A stretch of DNA of 14,802 bases, from NCBI GenBank assembly GCA_023440105.1, contig JAEXSY010000337.1, positions 1-14,802 on the forward strand, given 5' to 3'. Shown here piece by piece: positions 7,101 to 13,015 of the stretch; position 1 is the stretch's first letter; every line of letters starts with the position of its first letter. The notes under the pieces are model-generated. The model worked only from the letters and a program-made list of their open reading frames with translations, was not told where the DNA came from and did not search any database. The stretch is from Bacillota bacterium (GTDB lineage: Bacteria > Bacillota > Clostridia > Clostridiales > Clostridiaceae). The translations under genes were made by a program, and so were the position numbers.

Positions 7101-8407
7101 ATGACCTCTTCCTTAATCTTCAAGCATTTCATATCCTGTCCGCCAATATCTAAGATGAATTCCACACCGGGAAGAAAGTGCTTTGCTGCTTTATAATGAG
7201 CTATAGTTTCTATTTCTCCCTGGTCAATTTTTAAAGCAGCCTTAATTAGTCCCTCTCCATAGCCTGTGATAGTGGAACCAACTATATTTGCATCCTTAGG
7301 AAGTACCTTGTACATATCCTTTAAGGCATCGATTGTTTGCTCTAAAGGATTTCCCTTATTGCTCCCATAATACTTATATAATATATTGAAATCATCATCT
7401 ATGAGTACAACCTTAGTTGTAGTAGATCCTGCATCAATCCCTAAGTAACAATTTCCTTTAAAGGAAGAAAGCTCTCTATTAGCTGCTTGAGTCTTCATAT
7501 GTCTTTTTCGAAACGAAAGATATTCATCCTCACTTTTGAATAAAGGCTCCAGGGTGTTAATCTCCAGCTCCTGTGCTGCTTTCATCTTTTGGCAGCTTGC
7601 CATTAAAACATTAAAAGAGATTCCTGGACTCTCTAGAGAAGAATAGGCTGCCCCTAATGCCACAAAAAACTGAGCATCTTTTGGAAATATTATATCTTCA
7701 TTTCTAAGCTTTAAGGTTTCTATAAATCTTGCTCTTAACTCAGATAAAAAGTTTAATGGACCACCAAGAAAGGCCACCTTGCCTTTTATGGGATGCCCAC
7801 AAGCTAGTCCACTAATCGTTTGGTTTACCACTGCTTGAAATATTGAAGCAGCAATATCCTCTTTCCTGGCCCCTTCATTTAATAAAGGCTGGATATCTGT
7901 TTTTGCAAAAACACCACAACGAGAGGCTATTGGGTATATCACCTTATATTCTTTAGCCATATCATTTAAACCCTCTGCATCTGTTTGAAGGAGAGCTGCC
8001 ATCTGATCTATAAAGGCTCCTGTACCTCCAGCGCAGGTTCCATTCATTCGCTGTTCAATAGTTTTATCAAAAAAAGTTATCTTAGCATCCTCTCCTCCAA
8101 GCTCAAGAGCAACATTGGTTTCAGGTATAAGTCTCTCTACTGCATTACTTGAAGCAATAACTTCCTGAACAAAGGGAATATTCAGCCATTTTGACACAGA
8201 TAATCCTCCTGAGCCAGTTACAGTTATATTAATAATGCTTCTCTTTAAAATTCCTGAGACCTCAAAAATAAGCTTAATAATTGTACTCTTAATGTCTGAA
8301 TAATGTCTTTGATAACTTTTAAAAATAATATTATCTTTTTCATCTAACAAAACGAGCTTAACAGTTGTAGATCCTACATCTAGACCAATATAATACTTTT
8401 CTGTCAT
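4136..8407 (-). CDS. Giant acyl-CoA dehydratase activase-type protein with two ASKHA ATPase modules, DUF2229 and a dehydratase-like C-terminus
   Basis: The protein has 1423 residues. The start is ATG at 8407, behind GGAGGTATCAAA; a longer frame to 8500 lacks a site. Module 1 (about 5-260) begins YIGLDVGSTTVKL and has C125 (NGTCAGGTG) and C164 (ASRCGVFAK). Module 2 (about 320-575) begins YLGIDAGSTTTKV and has C445 (EACSSGCGS) and C484 (GSRCTVF). Both pairs are 39 residues apart, the spacing of the two cluster-ligating cysteines of the HgdC activator. A CxxCxxxC cluster follows at 606-613. From about 670 comes a DUF2229-like region (SACYPAKLSHGH; CGRPYH at 859), then a HgdB/BcrC-like C-terminal part with GGGCRATNY (C1095) and ACLPNHVTGKG (C1354). 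HgdC-type activators use ATP to push electrons from ferredoxin into 2-hydroxyacyl-CoA dehydratases or benzoyl-CoA reductases. For this fused subfamily the substrate is unknown, and no dehydratase gene adjoins it. Likely cytoplasmic and oxygen-sensitive. Monocistronic as far as can be seen. Confidence 0.92.
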   Translation of the reverse strand: MTEKYYIGLDVGSTTVKLVLLDEKDNIIFKSYQRHYSDIKSTIIKLIFEVSGILKRSIINITVTGSGGLSVSKWLNIPFVQEVIASSNAVERLIPETNVALELGGEDAKITFFDKTIEQRMNGTCAGGTGAFIDQMAALLQTDAEGLNDMAKEYKVIYPIASRCGVFAKTDIQPLLNEGARKEDIAASIFQAVVNQTISGLACGHPIKGKVAFLGGPLNFLSELRARFIETLKLRNEDIIFPKDAQFFVALGAAYSSLESPGISFNVLMASCQKMKAAQELEINTLEPLFKSEDEYLSFRKRHMKTQAANRELSSFKGNCYLGIDAGSTTTKVVLIDDDFNILYKYYGSNKGNPLEQTIDALKDMYKVLPKDANIVGSTITGYGEGLIKAALKIDQGEIETIAHYKAAKHFLPGVEFILDIGGQDMKCLKIKEEVIDSILLNEACSSGCGSFIESFANSLNYSVQDFAKEALFAEAPVDLGSRCTVFMNSKVKQSQKEGATVGDISAGLCYSVIKNALYKVIKVRNEEEIGDKIIVQGGTFYNDAVLRSFEKLLGKNVVRPDIAGLMGAFGAAIISKERCASKEHTGLLSEKELCSFSFNTEMKRCSLCNNHCLLTINHFNDEEDYITGNRCERPTGKLKHKEGIPNLYDYKYKRLFSYKPLKAEDAYRGVIGIPRVLNMYENYPFWFTFFTELKFRVKLSAPSNKNIYELGIETIPSESACYPAKLSHGHIMDLINKGVKRIFYPCVAVEKKEDKRANNSYNCPIVTSYPEVIKNNVEDFNINDVEFINPFISLNNKEKFVDIIFETFKSLNISKEEISKALNKAIEEDNTFKQDIRNKGEEVLKYLKRENKKGIVLCGRPYHIDPEINHGLPNIITSYDMAVLTEDSVAHLGELNRPLRVVDQWMYHTRLYNAAEYVSRNDNLELIQLNSFGCGLDAVTSDQVQEILHSKNKIFTLIKIDEVNNLGAVRIRIRSLKAALEDRGDNYKKVSEGSYEYSKIPFTKAMAKKHTILSPQMSPIHFELLQEAFKFSGYNLEVLDNMDKSVIEEGLKYVNNDACYPSIIVIGQLIHALKSGKYDLNNTSVIISQTGGGCRATNYIGFLKKALKEAGFSNIPIISLNTVGYEKQKGFKLSLPLLNRAVMAIIYGDLFMRTVYRVRPYERVKGSADELHRIWALRAKENIRKGDFKSFRKNTKAIIEEFDNLEIIDSKKPRVGVVGEILVKYHPLANNDIVKIIEAEGGEAVVPDLIDFFLYCAYDGVYNYHNLYNTKTNYFGSKTLIKALEFYRSSVEENLKESKRFGHPVAIEKMAQKASKVLSIGNQTGEGWFLTAEMMELLDEGVNNILCLQPFACLPNHVTGKGMIKTLRRIYPYANITPVDYDPGASEVNQLNRIKLMMATAYKNIKEEAVKAEQEACAAGKV

Positions 8408-8484
8408 TTTGATACCTCCAATTGAAACAAGTAAAGCTAACCCAATAGTTATTTTTAAATTAATATTACTAACTCTGTATATTA

Positions 8485-8500
8485 TTGATATTAATGTCAA
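8485..8500. promoter_or_regulatory. Operator-like 16-bp palindrome between the activase and TPR genes
   Basis: TTGATATTAATGTCAA is an inverted repeat with 7 of 8 half-site positions matching (TTGATATT against TTGACATT). It lies in the 162-bp gap between two divergent starts (8407 minus, 8570 plus), beside a self-complementary ATTATAAT (8503-8510) that gives a TATAAT -10 candidate on both strands. A repressor or activator bound here could affect both genes. It is not an exact FNR box (TTGAT-N4-ATCAA) and not the clostridial Rex site (TTGTTAA-N4-TTAACAA). Neither direction has a good -35 at 16-18 bp. Confidence 0.4.
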
Positions 8501-8569
8501 CTATTATAATGAATAAGCAAATTATATATGAATATATATGTAAGAATAATAAATACAAAGGAGTGCATT

Positions 8570-8926
8570 ATGGATTATTTCAATGCTGCTAATGAATGCT
8601 ATAAAACTAAAGATTATAAAAAAGCTATATCTTTATACCAAAAAGCAATTGATAATAAAGACAATGAAGCCAGTGCCTATTACAATTCTGCTGTGTGCTT
8701 TATTAAACTATGTCAATATGATACAGCAATTGATCTGATTAATAAGGCTCTAAAAATAAAAAAAGAGAGCAAGTATTATTTTAACTTAGCATACTGTTAT
8801 GCTATGAAAAAAAATAATAAAAAGGCACTTCAGTACTTTAATACTAGCTGGGCCATGGACAATGAAGATAAGGAATGTGAAAAAGCCATAAAGCTCATTT
8901 TGAAAAATATATGTAAGCATCCCTGA
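8570..8926 (+). CDS. Small TPR-repeat protein
   Basis: The protein has 118 residues. The start is ATG at 8570, chosen because AAAGGAG lies just upstream; an in-frame ATG at 8528 has no site. Three tetratricopeptide repeats fill the protein. The first is FNAANECYKTKDYKKAISLYQKAI, the second AYYNSAVCFIKLCQYDTAIDLINKAL, the third YYFNLAYCYAMKKNNKKALQYFNTSW. The spacing is close to the 34-residue norm, with typical small (A/G) and aromatic (Y/F) positions. There is no signal peptide or membrane segment, so it is a cytoplasmic protein-protein adaptor of unknown partner. It is the only plus-strand gene in this half of the window, divergent from the activase and convergent with the transglutaminase-like gene, and ends in its own terminator. 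Confidence 0.88.
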   Translation: MDYFNAANECYKTKDYKKAISLYQKAIDNKDNEASAYYNSAVCFIKLCQYDTAIDLINKALKIKKESKYYFNLAYCYAMKKNNKKALQYFNTSWAMDNEDKECEKAIKLILKNICKHP

Positions 8927-8943
8927 TGAGATGCTTATTTCTT
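8914..8943 (+). terminator. Intrinsic terminator of the TPR gene, overlapping its stop codon
   Basis: TAAGCATC (8914-8921) and GATGCTTA (8930-8937) form a perfect 8-bp stem, followed by TTTCTTT. The TGA stop (8924-8926) lies in the 8-nt loop. On the minus strand the same hairpin has a poor T-run, so it may only weakly terminate the opposing operon that ends at 8960. Confidence 0.75.
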
Positions 8944-8959
8944 TATTCATTAACACATC

Positions 8960-10144
8960 TTACCATTCACCAATTATTTGTTCATTACGATGGTCTAGAT
9001 TAAATCTGTCACTATTAAAATAATTCCCACCTTTATAGAAAGTAGTATCCACCTGAATCCATCTATCCTCATCTTCTAAATACACTTCATTCCAGGCATG
9101 GCTTATCCAGGCGACTCCGTTATAGCCCTCTCCAGTAACCATCCTGACCTTCAGGTCTGAAGCAATGCACATAGCAACGTATAAGGATGCATAATCAAAA
9201 CAGATACCTTTTTTACTTCTGAAAGCTTCAATAGCCCCGGAGCCAGTAGAAAAATCATTGTTGAGTATCCTGCCTGCCTTCGCATCATCATACTGAATAT
9301 TACTGCCCACATAGGTATACAGAGTTCTTGCTTTGCTCCTATCACTATCAAGGTCTTCTGTTAAACTAACAGCAGTATAATCTATATTCTCATCACTTTT
9401 GATGGCTTCATCTAAAGTGACTCCATTGTAATAAACAATCTGCTTATTATTAAATGTAATATCCTTAAGAGACTTTATATCTTCCCAGGGAGTAACAGTT
9501 CCTCCATCCTTTATCTGTACCTTAAAGGAATTATCTATAATTCCCGGAAGAGCTTTGGCTAAATTTGATTTAATAGCTGGTCTTACAACTCTTTCTGTAA
9601 TACTTAAATAAACCTTTGAATCTTGTATTTCTTCATTAAGATTATACGGCAAATTTATCTGAGTGATTAAATTCAGTATAAATACTGTTATTATTATGTT
9701 GCTTATAGCCCTTGGCAGCTGAAATAAAACTCCTGTTAATGCTTTAATTCCATTGTTTTTATTTATTGTTATTTTATTTATTAAATTCATAAAAGGATAA
9801 AAGGTAACTTTGTTTATTAAATTAAAGATAAATAATATTATTTTTTGAATTATATAAAATAAAATTGGTAGAATAATAAAATAAATTATATAAACTTTTT
9901 GTGAAATGAATGTGAACATCTCTTTAGAAAAATACTTATATAATAAACTTCCACTATTTATCATATAATTTTTTATTATTTGATTAGAAATAATTAAAGT
10001 TAACAAAAAAGCAATGCTTCCCTCTACCCCTCTGATTTCACTTTTGCTATATCTCACATCATATTTATAAACAATCCCCCTAATAACAGGAAGAATAAAT
10101 ATAACTAACAGTATTAAAGATACATAATTAACCCTCATATCCAT
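8960..10144 (-). CDS. Membrane-anchored transglutaminase-like (papain-fold) protein
   Basis: The protein has 394 residues. The N-terminal half is hydrophobic, with about four membrane segments near 7-25, 42-60, 84-109 and 143-162. The first 60 residues, with an early N/G-rich amphipathic start and RGVEGSIAFLL, recall CvpA-family membrane proteins; this is my inference. The C-terminal part is a transglutaminase-like core with an intact triad: C315 in KGICFDYASLY, H349 in SHAWNEVY, D366 in QVDTTF. Bacterial members of this superfamily act as peptidases, cross-linking enzymes or amidases; the substrate here is unknown. If the last helix passes outward, the catalytic core would face the cell surface. 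ATG at 10144 lies 4 bp after the recX stop, and its ribosome binding site (AGGGAG) lies inside the end of recX, implying translational coupling. ATG at 10138 is an alternative start. Confidence 0.85.
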   Translation of the reverse strand: MDMRVNYVSLILLVIFILPVIRGIVYKYDVRYSKSEIRGVEGSIAFLLTLIISNQIIKNYMINSGSLLYKYFSKEMFTFISQKVYIIYFIILPILFYIIQKIILFIFNLINKVTFYPFMNLINKITINKNNGIKALTGVLFQLPRAISNIIITVFILNLITQINLPYNLNEEIQDSKVYLSITERVVRPAIKSNLAKALPGIIDNSFKVQIKDGGTVTPWEDIKSLKDITFNNKQIVYYNGVTLDEAIKSDENIDYTAVSLTEDLDSDRSKARTLYTYVGSNIQYDDAKAGRILNNDFSTGSGAIEAFRSKKGICFDYASLYVAMCIASDLKVRMVTGEGYNGVAWISHAWNEVYLEDEDRWIQVDTTFYKGGNYFNSDRFNLDHRNEQIIGEW

Positions 10145-10148
10145 ATCA

Positions 10149-10787
10149 TTAATCTCCCTGATTCTCCAACAGCCTTCTGCTAACCCGCTTTATTATTTCA
10201 TAGTCATAACCTCTTGACAGTAGGAAGGTAGATAACTTTTGTGTAATCTTAAAGGAATCTGTTTCTCTCTTTTTTAGCTGCAGATATTTTTTTTCAGCCG
10301 CACTATATGCTGCTTCCTCCAAAGAAATATCATCAATATTTTTCAGCTCACTCTGTATAATGTCCTCTTTAATCCCTTTACTTTTCAAGTTATATAAAAG
10401 CTTCATCTTTCCCTGCTTTGATAAGTTATCCTTTATATATGCTTTTACATACACATTATCGTCAATTAAGTTATATTCCTCCAATAGACTCATAATTTTA
10501 TTGATATTATTTTCATCATAGCCTCTACTCATAAGCTTATCTATAACCTGACTTTTTGTTTTATAGCTTTTTTCTATAATTCTAAAGGCATAATTCTTTC
10601 CTTTAATAAAATTATCCTCTTCGGCAATGTCTTCAAGCTCCTTAACATCAACCTTTTTACCCTTGTTAAGCTTATATCTATAAACTATTTCTTCATCACA
10701 GGCAAATTTATATTCATCGTCTATATAAACATTAATCCTATTCTTATTTTTCTTTTGAACTTCTAATTTTGTAATAATTCCTTCCAC
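10149..10787 (-). CDS. recX: RecX, RecA-modulating protein
   Basis: The protein has 212 residues from a GTG start at 10787. GTG is preferred because AGGAGG lies exactly 5 bp upstream, whereas the longer open frame to 10853 runs into the peptidase gene and has no site. The N-terminal segment (ITKLEVQKKNKNRINVYIDDEYKF) is the beta-rich leader usual in Firmicute RecX. The rest is built of three-helix repeats, including the diagnostic stretch YAFRIIEKSYKTKSQV followed by IDKLMSRGY and EYNLIDDNVYVKAYI. RecX binds RecA filaments and limits, or in some Bacilli modulates, their growth. recA is not adjacent. The ribosome binding site overlaps the TAA of the upstream M16 peptidase gene (TAAGGAGG), so the two are translationally coupled. 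Length and sequence are ordinary for clostridia. Confidence 0.92.
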   Translation of the reverse strand: MEGIITKLEVQKKNKNRINVYIDDEYKFACDEEIVYRYKLNKGKKVDVKELEDIAEEDNFIKGKNYAFRIIEKSYKTKSQVIDKLMSRGYDENNINKIMSLLEEYNLIDDNVYVKAYIKDNLSKQGKMKLLYNLKSKGIKEDIIQSELKNIDDISLEEAAYSAAEKKYLQLKKRETDSFKITQKLSTFLLSRGYDYEIIKRVSRRLLENQGD

Positions 10788-10797
10788 AAAATCCTCC

Positions 10798-12039
10798 TTA
10801 TAGGGACTTAAGAATATGCACCGTTGGTTCATTAAGCACGTAACCAGCAACACTGTAAATATGATCAGCTCTGAGTCCCTCCAATTCCTTCATCTCACTG
10901 ATATATTCATATATATCCTCATTTTCTAGGCTTTGATGAAGCACATAATTTCCCAGCTCTGCTGGATCTTCTAGGGTGGAAAGTACTGCTGTCTTATGAA
11001 CCTTTTTCATCAGTTCCACGGTTTTATCATTGAAGACAATCTCGCCGCTTTTTATATCTTCTATACAGCTATTAATAGTTTTAATTGTCTCATTTATGTT
11101 TTCTTTTGCTACGGCAGTATAAATATACAGACTCTTAACATTTTTGCTCATATCTAAATAAGTATAGACATCATAAGCTAAGCCTCTTTTTTCTCTTAAT
11201 TCTCTAAAAAGTATGGAATTAGAGCTCTCACCTAATCTCATATTCAATATTTTTAGTGGAAGCTCCATATCTTTACCCATCTCATGATAGGTATATAAAT
11301 AGGTAACAGTAGATAGTTCCATGTCCCGTTTATGAGATACTTTTTCTACAGGTCTATTACTTTCTTTTATTATAGGAACCTCAAGCTTTCGTTTTCCCTG
11401 CCAATCTGAAAAGTATTCCTCTATCATAGATAAAGCCTCACTATGGTCATAGGATGAAACCACGGTGATTATACTGTTATCAGGGGTATAATAGCTTTTA
11501 TAGTAATCAGTGATCATCTTCCTGCTTATTCTATTTACACTGCCCTCAGTACCTGCCACATCATGCTTTAATGGACTTTTATCAAAGGCTGCCTCATGTA
11601 TTTTCTTCAGACTATAGTCTTCGATATCATCTTTACTAGCCTTTATTTCTGCACAAATAACCTTTTTTTCCTTTTTAAGCTCCTCTATATCAAAAACAGA
11701 GTTTATTATCATATCACTTAAAAGCTCTAATCCCTTTTTAAGTTCCTCTTTCAGTGCAGTAATACCATATACAGTACAGTTATAATCCGTATAAGCATTA
11801 TACTGCCCTCCAAGAAACTCCAACTCCTCATTGAGCTTCTCATTATCTCTCTTCTCTGTTCCTTTAAATAGCATATGCTCTATAAGATGACTGATACCTT
11901 TTTCTCTTGATGACTCATATATTGCACCTACCTTTAATCCTATATGGACAGAAGCTAATTGCGTGTCTCTTTTTATAGTAATAACCTTAAGTCCATTATT
12001 TAGTTTATGAACATATGAGTTAAAATTTAAATCCTTCAT
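10798..12039 (-). CDS. M16 family zinc peptidase (processing-peptidase type)
   Basis: The protein has 413 residues. ATG at 12039 has GGAGAT 5 bp upstream; an adjacent in-frame TTG is too close to that site. The inverted zinc motif HxxEH is HLIEH (H51, E54, H55), in the usual HLIEHMLFKGT context, and the third ligand is E131 in KKVICAEI, about 76 residues on. The C-terminal lobe carries the conserved FRELREKRGLAYDVYTYL segment, whose Arg/Tyr pair orients the substrate in this family. All catalytic residues are present, so this is an active-type subunit comparable to Bacillus MlpA/YmxG or YmfH rather than an inactive partner. Predicted cytoplasmic; no signal peptide. It heads an operon with recX and the transglutaminase-like gene. 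The SDR gene lies upstream. Confidence 0.94.
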   Translation of the reverse strand: MKDLNFNSYVHKLNNGLKVITIKRDTQLASVHIGLKVGAIYESSREKGISHLIEHMLFKGTEKRDNEKLNEELEFLGGQYNAYTDYNCTVYGITALKEELKKGLELLSDMIINSVFDIEELKKEKKVICAEIKASKDDIEDYSLKKIHEAAFDKSPLKHDVAGTEGSVNRISRKMITDYYKSYYTPDNSIITVVSSYDHSEALSMIEEYFSDWQGKRKLEVPIIKESNRPVEKVSHKRDMELSTVTYLYTYHEMGKDMELPLKILNMRLGESSNSILFRELREKRGLAYDVYTYLDMSKNVKSLYIYTAVAKENINETIKTINSCIEDIKSGEIVFNDKTVELMKKVHKTAVLSTLEDPAELGNYVLHQSLENEDIYEYISEMKELEGLRADHIYSVAGYVLNEPTVHILKSL

Positions 12040-12119
12040 CAACGATCTCCTTAATTGATTATATATGTTTAATAATACATCTCGATTTCCTTATCCTTGC
12101 TATAACAATGGCTTCTGTA

Positions 12120-12149
12120 ATAGCTATGCTTATAATATAGCATAGCTAT
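12120..12149. repeat. Perfect 11-bp inverted repeat without a T-run
   Basis: ATAGCTATGCT (12120-12130) and AGCATAGCTAT (12139-12149) flank the 8-nt spacer TATAATAT. Neither side has a run of T, so it is not a standard intrinsic terminator. It lies between the SDR stop (12181) and the M16 start (12039), where a terminator for the first or an operator for the second would be expected. The 141-bp gap otherwise shows only weak promoter-like boxes. Confidence 0.8.
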
Positions 12150-12180
12150 ATGAAAATAAGTACTTTATTTTCTATATTTA

Positions 12181-12921
12181 CTATAACATTCCACCATTTA
12201 CATTTATTATTTGTCCTGTTATATATGTGGACTCTTCACTGCAGAGAAAAGCCACAACCTTTGCTACCTCCTCTGTGCTTCCCATTCTGCATAAAGGTAT
12301 ATCTTCCTCAATTAATCCTTTATCCTCCTTTGAAAGCCAAGAATTCATTTCTGTTTCAATGACCCCAGGTGCAACAGCATTAATCCTTATATTTGATGGC
12401 CCTAGCTCCTTTGCTAGTGCCTTAGTAAATCCATTAATAGCAGCCTTTGCAGCTGAATATACTACCTCACAGGATGCACCAGATTCTCCCCATATAGAAG
12501 AAATATTAACTATTACTCCAGCCTTTCTAGCTATCATTATATCCACTATTGCTTTTGTAGTATTTATTACTCCTAATAGGTCAGTATTAATAACATTATT
12601 AATATCTTCAAAGGACATATCCATAAATAGGCCTATATGAGATATACCTGCATTATTTATGAGTATGTCTACCCTCCCATAATGAAGAATTGCCTCCTCC
12701 ACAAGAGCTTTGGCTTCCAGAGCTTTAGAAACATCAGCTTTATAGACCATAGCTGAGCCACCATTGTTTTTTATTTCTTCTAAGAGCCTTAAGGCTTCTT
12801 CTCTGCTGCTCCTATAATTTATAACAACACTTGCTCCTTGTCTAGCTAGCTCTAAGGCTATCGCTCTTCCAATGCCTCTAGAAGCTCCAGTAACAATTGC
12901 AACCTTATTTGAAAGCTTCAT
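12181..12921 (-). CDS. ymfI: FabG-like short-chain dehydrogenase, probable EF-P 5-aminopentanone reductase (YmfI-like)
   Basis: The 246 residues fit a classical SDR. ATG at 12921 has GGAG 8 bp upstream; an in-frame GTG at 12930 overlaps the site and is rejected. The cofactor motif is TGASRGIG (11-18), NNAG is at 89-92, and the catalytic set is S142, Y155, K159. The C-terminal YITGQIINVNGGML is typical of FabG-type reductases. The segment after the catalytic serine, WGESGASCEVVYSAAK, and the nearby M16 peptidase recall the Bacillus YmfI subgroup. In B. subtilis, YmfI reduces 5-aminopentanone on the EF-P lysine to 5-aminopentanol. A plain 3-oxoacyl-ACP reductase is the alternative, but no fatty acid genes are close by. 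The SDR assignment is certain; the YmfI role is an inference from motif and context. Confidence 0.75.
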   Translation of the reverse strand: MKLSNKVAIVTGASRGIGRAIALELARQGASVVINYRSSREEALRLLEEIKNNGGSAMVYKADVSKALEAKALVEEAILHYGRVDILINNAGISHIGLFMDMSFEDINNVINTDLLGVINTTKAIVDIMIARKAGVIVNISSIWGESGASCEVVYSAAKAAINGFTKALAKELGPSNIRINAVAPGVIETEMNSWLSKEDKGLIEEDIPLCRMGSTEEVAKVVAFLCSEESTYITGQIINVNGGML

Positions 12922-12951
12922 TTTCTTCACTCCTAATAATTATAATAGTAA

Positions 12952-12980
12952 ATTATATCATTAATCCTTTCTAATAGAAA
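12952..12980 (-). promoter_or_regulatory. Weak candidate promoter of the SDR gene
   Basis: Minus-strand TATAAT (12957-12952) lies 30 bp before the ATG and about 15 bp before the ribosome binding site. At 17-bp spacing the -35 would be TTTCTA (12980-12975), only a 3 of 6 match. It overlaps the T-run of the upstream rnf terminator. A second TATAAT (12944-12939) is too close to the ribosome binding site. Confidence 0.3.
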
Positions 12981-13009
12981 AGCATGACTTATATACTTAT
13001 AAGTCATGC
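12970..13009 (-). terminator. Intrinsic terminator of the rnf operon
   Basis: GCATGACTTATA (12982-12993) and TATAAGTCATGC (12998-13009) form a perfect 12-bp stem with loop TACT. On the minus strand it is followed by TTTTCTATT and lies 6 bp after the rnfB stop. It separates rnf from the SDR gene. Confidence 0.88.
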
Positions 13010-13015
13010 CAATTA

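Noticed and set aside
8408..8500. 31-codon upstream extension of the activase to an ATG at 8500
   Set aside because: No ribosome binding site there; GGAGGT precedes ATG 8407 and family proteins begin shortly before the YIGLDVGSTT motif.
8528..8569. 14-codon upstream extension of the TPR protein
   Set aside because: AAAGGAG lies right before ATG 8570 and no site precedes 8528.
9151..9351. 66-codon minus-strand open frame inside the transglutaminase-like gene
   Set aside because: Alternative frame over the catalytic region of a well-supported gene.
10788..10853. Upstream start of recX inside the M16 gene
   Set aside because: Would overlap the peptidase by 56 bp and contain the real ribosome binding site; the GTG at 10787 has ideal spacing.
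12227..12640. 137-codon plus-strand open frame opposite the SDR gene
   Set aside because: Shadow of the SDR coding frame; no ribosome binding site or recognisable domain.
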